Assembly (NCBI RefSeq): GCF_018687495.1
Contig: NZ_CP061293.1
Location: 558,001 to 622,000 of the forward strand
DNA from: Polynucleobacter sp. MWH-Svant-W18
GTDB lineage: Bacteria > Pseudomonadota > Gammaproteobacteria > Burkholderiales > Burkholderiaceae
Length of the DNA: 64,000 nt
Reading direction: 5' to 3'
The translations under genes were made by a program, and so were the position numbers. Of the stretch, positions 32,190 through 40,866 are shown one piece after another. The notes under the pieces are model-generated. The model had not been told where the DNA came from. It saw only the letters and a list, made by a program, of their open reading frames with translations, and ran no database searches. Numbering within the stretch: the first letter of the stretch is position 1; each line of letters begins with the position of its first letter.

Positions 32190-33581
32190 TCAAACCTCAA
32201 CCGGCGGATGCGTTCTTTCATAGCGCTCCGCCGTTTTTCTAAAGAGGTAGAGCAAAAAGCAGGCAGCTAATCCTAGGCTAATGCTGTTACCAGCCCAAAA
32301 GCCATTAGCACCTTGTAAGAAACTTGGCACATTACCAAATACATTAAAGCCCATTAGGTATCCGCCACCAAGGCCTACTCCCCAAAGAGAACCTGCGTAA
32401 ATAAGCATCGGCCAAAACGCAATACGATAAGCACGCAAGATAAATGCTGCAGTGATTTGTAAAGCATCAAAGACTTGATAAAACGCGATAAATAAAAATA
32501 GCGGGATGGAGAAAGCTTTTACCTCTGCAGGCGGGTCATACAAATCCAATAACTGCATTCTGAAAAACCACACTGCAATGCCGATGGTGATGCAGGTGGC
32601 AGTTGTAAAGACTACAGAGGACCAACCAATCTCTTCAGCACGCTCGGGCTTGTTGGCGCCAATCGATTGCGATACCAAGGTCATAGTCGCAATCGAGAGT
32701 GAGAGTGGCACCATGTACATGACGGTGCCCATATTAGCCACAATTTGATGTCCTGCTAATGCGGTAGTGCCTAAGCGGGCAATAAACAGTGACATAAATG
32801 TAAATGAAGTCACCTCAATCAAATAGCTAAAGCCGATTGGGGCACCCAGTCTTAGGAGCGTCCAAATGCGTTGCCAATCTGGCATGCTAAAGCGCGCAAA
32901 GATTGCAAAGGGCTTGTAAAAACGATCCAAGATGACAAAGCCTAAGGTCATCAATAGCCAAGACCAGTTAATGATGACCGTAGCTACTGCGCAACCAGGG
33001 CCGCCCATGGCCTCAATCCCAAAACCACCATAAATAAATAGCAAGTTCAGTGGCAGTTTTAATCCTAAGCCAATCAGTTGCACGACGGTAATCACGGCAG
33101 GGCGCGAGACCGCATTGTGTAATGCCATTAAAACGCGCATGCCCATACTGGCAGGCAAGCCAATTGCTAAGATGCTGAGGTACAGTCTTGCCTTGCCTTC
33201 AATATCCGGACTAATTTGGGAGATGGCTAAGAGATGATCGGCATTGAGTAAGACATAGCAGCCTAATATTGTCAGACCTAAAGCCAACCAAGTAGCTTGG
33301 CGTACTTCTTCGCCGATTTCGGAATAGCGTTTTGCGCCAAAGAGTTGACCCGCAATCGGTGCTAGGGCAGAGACCACTCCAGTTAAGCCAACATAGATGC
33401 TAATGAAGATGGCAGAAGCCATTGCCAGTGCAGCCAAGTCTTCTGCTGAGTAGCGTGCAGTCATGGCAGTATCTAATACACCAAAGGCGATGACCGCTAA
33501 TTGGCCAATCAGCAAGGGGCCAGCAAGTTTGAGTAGGGATGGAACATCCTCGCGCAGGCGCGATAGCTTAAAGTGCAGCAC
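32190..33581 (-). CDS. MATE-family multidrug efflux transporter
   Basis: Inner-membrane antiporter of the MATE (NorM/DinF) superfamily. The 463 residues give twelve hydrophobic segments, and family motifs are AGPLLIGQLAVIAFGVLDTAM (first helix), LAPIAGQLFGAKRYSEIGE and LVSQSIGANKPERAEEIGW. The latter two are the half-repeat signatures. Substrate and coupling ion unknown. It is 3 bp after the GT39-type gene on the same strand, so the two are likely cotranscribed. Confidence 0.92.
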   Translation of the reverse strand: MLHFKLSRLREDVPSLLKLAGPLLIGQLAVIAFGVLDTAMTARYSAEDLAALAMASAIFISIYVGLTGVVSALAPIAGQLFGAKRYSEIGEEVRQATWLALGLTILGCYVLLNADHLLAISQISPDIEGKARLYLSILAIGLPASMGMRVLMALHNAVSRPAVITVVQLIGLGLKLPLNLLFIYGGFGIEAMGGPGCAVATVIINWSWLLMTLGFVILDRFYKPFAIFARFSMPDWQRIWTLLRLGAPIGFSYLIEVTSFTFMSLFIARLGTTALAGHQIVANMGTVMYMVPLSLSIATMTLVSQSIGANKPERAEEIGWSSVVFTTATCITIGIAVWFFRMQLLDLYDPPAEVKAFSIPLFLFIAFYQVFDALQITAAFILRAYRIAFWPMLIYAGSLWGVGLGGGYLMGFNVFGNVPSFLQGANGFWAGNSISLGLAACFLLYLFRKTAERYERTHPPVEV

Positions 33582-33584
33582 TAT

Positions 33585-35303
33585 TTACTCCGGTGTGACT
33601 TCGTAAAGACGTAGGCGTTCATCGCGGTCAGCAGCGCGACGGTCTTCCCAAATGAGGTGGAGTTTTTTATTATTCAGCTTTGCATACGCCTTGGCTTCGG
33701 TCTGATTGTGGGTCAGCATCCAAGGGCAATCGGGATCATCACGCAAGGTCAGCTTAGTGAAGTAACTAAATGACGCTAACTGTGCAGGGCCAATGCTGCT
33801 GGTATTAATACAGCCACCACCTGAAGGCACTACTTGAGCTAAGCGTGCAGATACCTGACGATAGGTTTTGGCGTAGTTAATAGTGGGTAACCAAAGTGTC
33901 ATCAACAAGACCCACATTAAAGTAGTGCCAGATGCGGAGATGATGAGGCAACGCCAGATTTCTTTAGGGGCACGTGAAGTTCTCCAACGCACTACCGCAA
34001 GCCAAGCGCCAGTAATGACAAGTGCCACCACAAAGGCGAGCAAATTAAATTGAAATTGAAAACCTGGCAACAATCTTGCTAAGTTGGCTGCGGTCGATTC
34101 TGGATAGCCAGTGACCTTAGCAAGCCAAATGACCCAAATAGCAATCGCGATCAGCGTAAAGCTGAACATCGCGAACCAATCGATAAAACTAATCATGCTG
34201 CGCTTGAGAACGGGGAGGCTAAAGGCAGCAATGATCGAGAGGCTTGGAATCAAAATGAGTAAGTCATGTTCATTGGCCTCAGAACGGAACAAGACATAAA
34301 TCAAACTGCCGATAAATAAACTCAGTGGAATACACAGGTGCGGTGCGCGCCAAGCTCCTGCATCTTTAGCGCGGCCCCAGTGTGCTAGTGAGATCATCGC
34401 TAAAGGCCAGATTGGCCAAGCGTAGGCCCAAAAGTTCACACTCAAGAATCCGATGGATTCAATCGATGGGAAAAATTGCATGTCTGGTAAATTGCGCCAG
34501 CCTTCTTCAGCAATATGACGCCATTCGGCTGGTAGAGCAGTGAGGTACCAAAGGGCTGGCCAGATCGCAAAACCAATCAATCCAATGACTGTGCTCGTTA
34601 CGGTCCAGCGAAAACGCAATTTAGCATTGCTTGCAATCACCGCCATGATGGTGGCAGTGACAATCATCAAACTTAAAGTGAGATTGCTTGAGAGTGCCAC
34701 GATGGCAATCCCAAGTCCCGTCCACAAGCCGCCTTGCCAGGGCTTATCTAAGCCACGCACTGTGCCATAGAGCACGATGCTAATACCCATCAATTGGGCC
34801 ATCATCGGGGTCGTCTCATGACCACGCTGTGCAAGACCAATGCAAGCGAGGAAGATGAGTAATGCCCCATCAGCCAAAGTCATGCCATAACTCTTAGAGT
34901 CTGGTTGACCGCCAACAGCCAGTGCCATCGGTTGTACTTCGCGACGACGACCTAATAGATAAGTGGCATACCAAATCGCCAGCGCTGCAGCAAAGAAGCA
35001 GATGGCAGAATAAATTCGGGCAGCATTAGCAGCACCAATCCAAGGGCCAAATAATTTAATGAGTGTGGCACCCATCCAATACGGAAGTGGTGCTCCTAGT
35101 GAAACATCTCGACCTGCTATATGGGGAACTATCCAATCAATGGAGTTGCCCCGAAACAAAGTCCACATGCCACCAAAGCCGATGGCATCTTCATTCTTCC
35201 AGGGATCCCGAAAGAAGAGACCAGCAAAACCATAGACCAAGGTCAGCGCAAAAATAATGATGCGCGGAATCGATCTAGTGGCAGCGGCGGTAAGTTTGAC
35301 CAT
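33585..35303 (-). CDS. ArnT-like glycosyltransferase (GT39 type) membrane protein
   Basis: Polytopic membrane protein of 572 residues with about twelve spans. FFRDPWKNEDAIGFGGMW near the N-terminus, with the catalytic-type Asp, and GAPLPYWMGATLIKLFG match the undecaprenyl-phosphate sugar transferases of the ArnT/PMT clan (GT-C fold). A C-terminal periplasmic domain (GGGCINTSSIGPAQLASF) follows. It probably moves a sugar from a polyprenyl carrier to lipid A or another envelope target. Donor and acceptor are not readable. It precedes the MATE gene. Confidence 0.8.
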   Translation of the reverse strand: MVKLTAAATRSIPRIIIFALTLVYGFAGLFFRDPWKNEDAIGFGGMWTLFRGNSIDWIVPHIAGRDVSLGAPLPYWMGATLIKLFGPWIGAANAARIYSAICFFAAALAIWYATYLLGRRREVQPMALAVGGQPDSKSYGMTLADGALLIFLACIGLAQRGHETTPMMAQLMGISIVLYGTVRGLDKPWQGGLWTGLGIAIVALSSNLTLSLMIVTATIMAVIASNAKLRFRWTVTSTVIGLIGFAIWPALWYLTALPAEWRHIAEEGWRNLPDMQFFPSIESIGFLSVNFWAYAWPIWPLAMISLAHWGRAKDAGAWRAPHLCIPLSLFIGSLIYVLFRSEANEHDLLILIPSLSIIAAFSLPVLKRSMISFIDWFAMFSFTLIAIAIWVIWLAKVTGYPESTAANLARLLPGFQFQFNLLAFVVALVITGAWLAVVRWRTSRAPKEIWRCLIISASGTTLMWVLLMTLWLPTINYAKTYRQVSARLAQVVPSGGGCINTSSIGPAQLASFSYFTKLTLRDDPDCPWMLTHNQTEAKAYAKLNNKKLHLIWEDRRAADRDERLRLYEVTPE

Positions 35304-35316
35304 GGGCGAAGTTCAA

Positions 35317-35343
35317 AATAAAAAAGGCAGCAAACGCTGCCTT
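35317..35343 (-). terminator. Intrinsic terminator (minus strand) after rpmE2
   Basis: On the minus strand AAGGCAGC (35343-35336) and GCTGCCTT (35331-35324) pair across a 4-nt loop, followed by a T-rich run. It lies between rpmE2 and the glycosyltransferase gene. Confidence 0.9.
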
Positions 35344-35392
35344 GATTATCTCGCAGAGAAGGGCATTGCCATACCCTGCGAATGAAAAGGTA

Positions 35393-35740
35393 TTAAGCCT
35401 TCTTCTTTGCTGTCTTTTCAGCAGCTTTAGCTTCTGCAGCAGCCGCTTTTTTCTCAGCAGTCTTCGCAGCGCCATCACCAGTTGCCTTAGCAACGGCTTT
35501 GGTACCGAATTTCTGACGGAATTTCTCAACACGACCAGCGGTATCCATGATTTTCTGGGTACCAGTATAGAAAGGGTGTGATTCAGAAGAAGTCTCGATC
35601 TTGGCCAATGGATATTCATTGCCATCTTCCCACTTGATTGTCTCTTTAGTGGACATAGTGGAGCGAGTCTTAAAGCTGAAGTTGTTGGAAACGTCTACAA
35701 AGACGATTTCACGATATTCGGGGTGAATGCCAGGTTTCAT
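35393..35740 (-). CDS. rpmE2: 50S ribosomal protein L31 type B
   Basis: Ribosomal protein of the large subunit. The N-terminal 80 residues are L31: [20 protein letters not shown] then FSFKTRSTM, and [22 protein letters not shown]. The zinc-binding CxxC of type A is missing, so this is the zinc-free type B, which usually replaces the zinc form under zinc limitation. About 30 extra C-terminal residues rich in Lys and Ala ([21 protein letters not shown]) exceed the usual 84-90. A type A copy is not seen in the window. Confidence 0.93.
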   Translation of the reverse strand: MKPGIHPEYREIVFVDVSNNFSFKTRSTMSTKETIKWEDGNEYPLAKIETSSESHPFYTGTQKIMDTAGRVEKFRQKFGTKAVAKATGDGAAKTAEKKAAAAEAKAAEKTAKKKA

Positions 35741-35867
35741 TTTGAGTCCTATGAGCGGGTAGCCGTTTAAGTTATTGACAAGTTCTTAACCTAAATACTT
35801 TCCCAAGTTAAAAGCAGTAAAGGCGAAATTATGCCATGAAATCAACAACAAAGCGCATCTTTAGGGT

Positions 35868-35890
35868 CTAAAAAGGGCTAAAACAGCCCT
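35868..35890 (-). terminator. Intrinsic terminator (minus strand) after rho
   Basis: On the minus strand AGGGCT (35890-35885) and AGCCCT (35879-35874) pair across a 5-nt loop, followed by TTTT. It is 14 nt after the rho stop codon. Confidence 0.8.
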
Positions 35891-35903
35891 CTAGACCCCT
35901 AAA

Positions 35904-37166
35904 TTAGCCTCCGCGACGCATTAGGTCGAAGAATTCGCCGTTGTTTTTAGTCGATTTGAGCTTATCGACGATGAAATTCATCGCCTCGATATCGTCCATA
36001 TCAGCCAGCAATTTACGCAATACCCAGATCTTCTGGAGGTTCTCAGCCTTGACCAAGAGCTCCTCACGGCGGGTACCAGATTTATTGAGGTTAATCGATG
36101 GGTAAACACGACGCTCAGCCAAACGACGCTCAAGATGTACTTCCATATTGCCTGTACCTTTGAACTCTTCGTAGATGAGGTCATCCATACGGCTACCGGT
36201 TTCGATCAGAGCAGTAGCGATGATGGTGAGTGAACCGCCTTCTTCAATATTACGGGCTGCACCAAAGAAGCGTTTTGGACGTTGTAAGGCATTAGCATCC
36301 ACACCACCGGAAAGGACTTTGCCTGATGAAGGAACAACTGTGTTGTATGCACGAGCAAGACGCGTAATCGAGTCAAGCAAGATGATCACATCTTTACCCA
36401 TCTCGACTAAACGCTTGGCTTTCTCAATCACCATCTCGGCCACTTGAACGTGACGCACTGCTGGTTCATCAAAAGTAGAGGCAACAACTTCACCGCGCAC
36501 GGAGCGTTGCATTTCGGTTACTTCCTCAGGGCGCTCGTCTACGAGCAGAACAATCAAAATGGCTTCAGGATTGTTGGCTGCGATTGCATGTGCAATATGC
36601 TGCATCATCACGGTCTTACCAGACTTCGGTGATGCCACAATCAAGCCGCGCTGACCATAACCAATCGGCGAGATCATGTCGATGATGCGGCCTGTTAAGT
36701 TCTCTTCAGCCTTGATGTCACGCTCTAAAGAGATGACGCGGTTCGGGTGCAGGGGCGTTAAGTTCTCGAACATGATGCGGTTCTTGAGCGCTTCTGGCGC
36801 TAAACCGTTGATCTTGTCTACCTTGACCAATGCAAAGTAACGCTCACCATCTTTCGGGGTACGCACTTCACCTTCAACGCTGTCACCAGTGTGCAAGTTA
36901 AAGCGGCGGATCTGTGCAGGAGAGATATAAATGTCATCTGGTGAAGCCATGTAAGAGGCTTCAGGAGAACGTAAGAAACCAAAGCCATCAGGCAAGACCT
37001 CTAAAGTGCCGTCGCCAAAAACGGTTTCACCAGCCTTGGCGCGTTTCTTCAGAATGGCAAACATCAATTCTTGTTTGCGCATCCGCTGGGTGTTTTCAAT
37101 TTCCAAGCCAGCTGCCATTTCAAGCAGGGCAGATACGTGGAGGCCTTTGAGTTCAGTTAATTGCAT
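35904..37166 (-). CDS. rho: Transcription termination factor Rho
   Basis: Hexameric RNA-dependent ATPase that ends transcription. The 420-residue length is normal. The N-terminal domain begins [20 protein letters not shown], the RNA-binding cold-shock-like domain has [18 protein letters not shown], the ATPase has [17 protein letters not shown] (Walker A), [14 protein letters not shown], the Walker [17 protein letters not shown], and the Q- and R-loop regions. A terminator follows. The gene is read toward rpmE2. The 272-bp leader ahead of rho could be regulatory. Confidence 0.98.
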   Translation of the reverse strand: MQLTELKGLHVSALLEMAAGLEIENTQRMRKQELMFAILKKRAKAGETVFGDGTLEVLPDGFGFLRSPEASYMASPDDIYISPAQIRRFNLHTGDSVEGEVRTPKDGERYFALVKVDKINGLAPEALKNRIMFENLTPLHPNRVISLERDIKAEENLTGRIIDMISPIGYGQRGLIVASPKSGKTVMMQHIAHAIAANNPEAILIVLLVDERPEEVTEMQRSVRGEVVASTFDEPAVRHVQVAEMVIEKAKRLVEMGKDVIILLDSITRLARAYNTVVPSSGKVLSGGVDANALQRPKRFFGAARNIEEGGSLTIIATALIETGSRMDDLIYEEFKGTGNMEVHLERRLAERRVYPSINLNKSGTRREELLVKAENLQKIWVLRKLLADMDDIEAMNFIVDKLKSTKNNGEFFDLMRRGG

Positions 37167-37393
37167 GTGGTTCTCGGGTGCTGATAAAGATAAATAGGGG
37201 AAAAGAGTTTTGGGGTGTTGCTGCGCTGATTGAGATCACGCAGATGTGGGAAAACAGAATTTTGGAATTTGCTAAAAGAAGGGGGAGGTAAATTGCTGGA
37301 AAGGAGTGCGTTTCTTAAAAATCCTGAAAGCACTGAACTACTGTTAAACGCAATACTACACTAAAAAACGGGTCTGACAAGTACTAGAAACAG

Positions 37394-37428
37394 GTAAAAA
37401 CCACAGGCTCAGCTAGTGAACCTGTGGT
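37394..37428 (-). terminator. Intrinsic terminator (minus strand) after trxA
   Basis: On the minus strand ACCACAGG (37428-37421) pairs with CCTGTGGT (37407-37400) across a 13-nt loop, followed by TTTTACC. It lies 11 nt after the trxA stop codon. Confidence 0.8.
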
Positions 37429-37438
37429 CTGAGACGAT

Positions 37439-37765
37439 TTACAGATGACTATCAATAAATGCAGTCAACTGAGATTTGGCCAAAGCGCCTACTTTTTGAG
37501 CAGCTACTGTGCCATTTTTAAATAGGATCAGGGTCGGAATGCCGCGGATATTGAACTGGGCAGGTACGCCTTGGTTCTCATCCACGTTCATTTTGGCAAT
37601 TTGCAACTTGTCGCCATATTCACCGGAAAGCTCTTCCAGGATGGGGCCAATCATTTTGCAAGGACCACACCACTCAGCCCAGAAGTCGAGCAGAACAGGT
37701 TTATCGGACTTGAGGACGTCTTGTTCGAAGGAGGCGTCAGTTACATATTTAATGCCGGCACTCAT
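37439..37765 (-). CDS. trxA: Thioredoxin 1
   Basis: Cytoplasmic disulfide reductase of 108 residues. It has the active site [14 protein letters not shown] (Cys33, Cys36) and the cis-Pro region [12 protein letters not shown]. The ATG at 37765 follows AAGGA at the right spacing; a TTG 26 codons upstream opens a longer frame but lacks homology. The neighbour downstream is rho, a linkage common in proteobacteria. Confidence 0.96.
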   Translation of the reverse strand: MSAGIKYVTDASFEQDVLKSDKPVLLDFWAEWCGPCKMIGPILEELSGEYGDKLQIAKMNVDENQGVPAQFNIRGIPTLILFKNGTVAAQKVGALAKSQLTAFIDSHL

Positions 37766-37875
37766 GAAAATTCCTTGTTTAAGCTTATTTAGCGAGTTAT
37801 TTAATTGTGGCGTTACAACGCTTATATTAGCAATAAGCGACACACTCTGCTCAAAATAGATAAATTACTCCATTA

Positions 37876-40866
37876 ATGTCCCAGCCTTTTCCCACCATTT
37901 CTGATCAAAAGCAAGTGCAGCAATGGGCAATTACGCCTGATGCCAGCGCGCTTGAGCAGTTAGCAAAAGGGATATGGCATTGTGCGCTGCAAACCAAACA
38001 ACGCCCCTTAGTGGTGCTCAGTACTGCAGGCCCGTTAATTGGCGTCAGGGCAGCACTTGAAAGGCACCGCCCCCCAGAGCTTGATCCCAAGATTGCTTTC
38101 TTACCGCAAGTGATTAGTTTTGCAGATTGGTTGGAAGCAGCGCCAGGCGCATGGAGATTTCCAAAAAAGCAAAGTGATTTAGAGAGATGGCTATCGGTCT
38201 ACATCAATCTGCGTAAGCACCCCAAGCTCAAAGCTTGGTTTAAAGCAGAAAGTGATTCGGGTGCGTGGGGTTTAGCAAAGTCCGTCATTGATGCGTGCGA
38301 CATTTTGTCCGAAGCCATCATGGTGCAATTACAGGCAGAATTAAATCAACTCATTGAGACTAATACGCTCGATGCAGAAGTATGGTCGCAACAACTAGGA
38401 GTCATGTTAGAAAAAATCATCGCTCAATCTTATCCAACGCTCTCTCGAAAAGTTGTTGATCAAGAATCAGAAGTGCTGCTGACCTTCTGGCGTTATTTGA
38501 GTAGCGCAGGGGATGCTGTATTTCGTAAACAATTTGCGATGGCAGCCCATTTACAGACAGCCAAAGCCAATCAAGATCAGGCTCGCCCCTTCATTTGGGT
38601 ACAGACTGCAGACCCCAAGCCAATTGATCAAGAGCTGATTCGTCAGTACTTAAGTGACTATGCTCAATTCGCCCCTGTAGTCGATGTCTCATTGGATTGG
38701 CAATCCGTTGCTCTATGGTCTGAAGCACTAGCTGGAGTGAGTGCCGACGGTGAATTAGCTGAACTCACAGCCGATCAAGAGCAGCAACTGCAACAGAACA
38801 TTCAAGCGGCACACTATCAAGATTGGCGTTTGATTTCTGCAAGGCGTTTTGAAGAATTGGCTTGGGCCGCAACCAAAGCGATTGAGTCCCATTTAATTGC
38901 TGGCAAAACCAATATTGCATTAGTGGCACAAGATCGTCTAGCTGCAAGAAGGGTGCGCGCACTCTTAGCGCGCTTAGGCCCTGCATTAAATATTCGTGAT
39001 GAGACCGGCTGGAAGATTGATACCACGAGAGCTGCTGCGGCAATGAATAGTTGGTTAGAGCTGATACGTGCTCCCAAAGAGGGTCCAACAGCTAGTGCCC
39101 TGCTCGAGTTTCTCCAAAACCCTTGCTTAGATATCGCCGCCTGTTTAGAAAAACCACCTGAGCTTTGCATTGGCCTAGTAGCGCAGCTCGAAGACATCTT
39201 GATTGCCAGTCAAGCAAAAGCAGGTTGGGAAACTTTCTACCTCGCCATCGAGCGCGCGAATGCATATGCAGCTACCCACGAGGCATCGCCCAATGAATCT
39301 TTATTAAAGCTGCTGCAATTTATCCGTGAGCGCCATCATGCTTGGCAAGCGTTAAACCTCAATTGCGCAAATGCGTATGCACTCTTGCAGCGTAATTTAC
39401 AAGACACTGGCATGGCCCAGTCTTTGGAGAAAGATGCCGCAGGCAAGCAGTTACTAGAGGTGATGAACAACTTTGATCTGGGATCAAGTGATTATCAAAG
39501 GGTAGCCATGCGCCTACCGGAGTGGATTAGCCTGATTAAATCTGCGCTGGAAGATGCCTCTTATGAAGAAGCGGGTAAAGAAGCAAAAGCAAACTTGAGC
39601 ATCTTGCCGCTGAGCTCAACCCGCTTAAGAGTATTTGATGCAGTCGTAGTCATCGGTTGTGATGAGCAGCAATTGCCGGCGTTCTCTGAGCCACCATTAT
39701 TTTTCTCAGATGCATTAAATCGTCTACTGAAAACTTCAACGATCAATGCGCAGTATGTACAACAAGCACGCGATTTCTCGCAACTCTTAATCAGTTGTGC
39801 CAATGTCGATTTGCTTTGGCAAAGTAAAAGTAAAAATGGTGAACCACTCAGACCTTCAGCCTGGATACAGCGCTTACAAATCCAGTTACCCGCTTGGAAG
39901 GTAAACCTTGCTAAGCCAGATGCGTATAGTGGCCTAGCTAAACCTGTTGAGCAGGCAGTTGCCAGCCTAGAGCGGGATTTGCCTTTGCCACTTTCCGTGA
40001 GTCCCAGTGCCTACAAGGCCTTGAGAGATTGCCCCTATAAATACTATGTGCGCAGTCTCTTGGGTCTAAGAGAAGCCAAAACATTTGAAGACGGCTTTGA
40101 TGCTTCATTAGCGGGGCAATCTTTGCATGCCTTGCTACGCAATTTTTATCAGGCACTTAAGACTGAAGAACAAAAAGCAGGTTCACCCATCATTGATAAC
40201 ATGTCCGCGCGGCGTGCATGGATGGAGCGTGAGTTATCGGCGATTTCTGAAAAAGAATTTAAGCGCATAATTGAGGGTGACAGCAGAGTGCTAGGGACCT
40301 TACGGGATTGGCAAAAACAAATCCCGAGTTTTGTCGCCTGGCAACTGCAAAGAGAGAGTCAAGGCTGGCGTTATCACAATGCAGAGCATAAGGTTGGATT
40401 TGATCTGCATTTTGTTGGCCTTGATGGCGAACATCGCATCATTCGTATTGAAGGGCGCGCCGATCGTTTTGACATCAATCTTCAGAACCCAGAACAAGCA
40501 GAAGTGATTGATTACAAAAATCAGTCTATGGCCAAGATTAAAAAGCGGGCCGAGCATGTCCTGGATGACCCACAGCTACTCATCTATGCTCGCGCCGCCA
40601 ATGAAAGCCCCACCAGCGCCCATCTGCAGGGGCGCCAGGTCGATCATGCCCAGTGGGTATCACTCAAAGTGGATATCAAGCGCGATAAAAAACTACAGAG
40701 AGCACTAGAGATCGAAGATGTTTCTCAATTAATGCCTCAGTTTGATCAGCAAATTACCGTAGACATGCAAAACCTGTGGTCCAGAAAGCCTATGACGGCA
40801 TTTGCACCAGATGGTGTCTGCAAATACTGTGAAGCAAGAGGAATTTGCAGAAAGGGGATGTGGTGA
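37876..40866 (+). CDS. AddB-like nuclease subunit (PD-(D/E)XK, Fe-S)
   Basis: Large partner of an AddAB-type helicase-nuclease that resects DNA double-strand ends. It is 996 residues. The N-terminal half is helicase-like but has no good Walker A motif (LVVLSTAGPLIGVRAAL). The C-terminal third is a nuclease: SPSAYKALRDCPYKYYV, the recessed GQSLHALLRNFY, and GRADRFDINL...AEVIDYKNQS with the active-site Asp and Lys. Cysteines in RDCPYKYY and VCKYCEARGICRKGMW would bind an iron-sulfur cluster as in AddB. It overlaps the AddA gene by 4 nt. In other betaproteobacteria this pair sits in the same place next to trxA; that is from memory. Confidence 0.85.
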   Translation: MSQPFPTISDQKQVQQWAITPDASALEQLAKGIWHCALQTKQRPLVVLSTAGPLIGVRAALERHRPPELDPKIAFLPQVISFADWLEAAPGAWRFPKKQSDLERWLSVYINLRKHPKLKAWFKAESDSGAWGLAKSVIDACDILSEAIMVQLQAELNQLIETNTLDAEVWSQQLGVMLEKIIAQSYPTLSRKVVDQESEVLLTFWRYLSSAGDAVFRKQFAMAAHLQTAKANQDQARPFIWVQTADPKPIDQELIRQYLSDYAQFAPVVDVSLDWQSVALWSEALAGVSADGELAELTADQEQQLQQNIQAAHYQDWRLISARRFEELAWAATKAIESHLIAGKTNIALVAQDRLAARRVRALLARLGPALNIRDETGWKIDTTRAAAAMNSWLELIRAPKEGPTASALLEFLQNPCLDIAACLEKPPELCIGLVAQLEDILIASQAKAGWETFYLAIERANAYAATHEASPNESLLKLLQFIRERHHAWQALNLNCANAYALLQRNLQDTGMAQSLEKDAAGKQLLEVMNNFDLGSSDYQRVAMRLPEWISLIKSALEDASYEEAGKEAKANLSILPLSSTRLRVFDAVVVIGCDEQQLPAFSEPPLFFSDALNRLLKTSTINAQYVQQARDFSQLLISCANVDLLWQSKSKNGEPLRPSAWIQRLQIQLPAWKVNLAKPDAYSGLAKPVEQAVASLERDLPLPLSVSPSAYKALRDCPYKYYVRSLLGLREAKTFEDGFDASLAGQSLHALLRNFYQALKTEEQKAGSPIIDNMSARRAWMERELSAISEKEFKRIIEGDSRVLGTLRDWQKQIPSFVAWQLQRESQGWRYHNAEHKVGFDLHFVGLDGEHRIIRIEGRADRFDINLQNPEQAEVIDYKNQSMAKIKKRAEHVLDDPQLLIYARAANESPTSAHLQGRQVDHAQWVSLKVDIKRDKKLQRALEIEDVSQLMPQFDQQITVDMQNLWSRKPMTAFAPDGVCKYCEARGICRKGMW

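Noticed and set aside
32161..32190. Hairpins after the glycine-zipper lipoprotein as a terminator
   Set aside because: CAGTCA/TGACTG and GAGGTT/AACCTC pairs are present but no T-tract follows on either strand.
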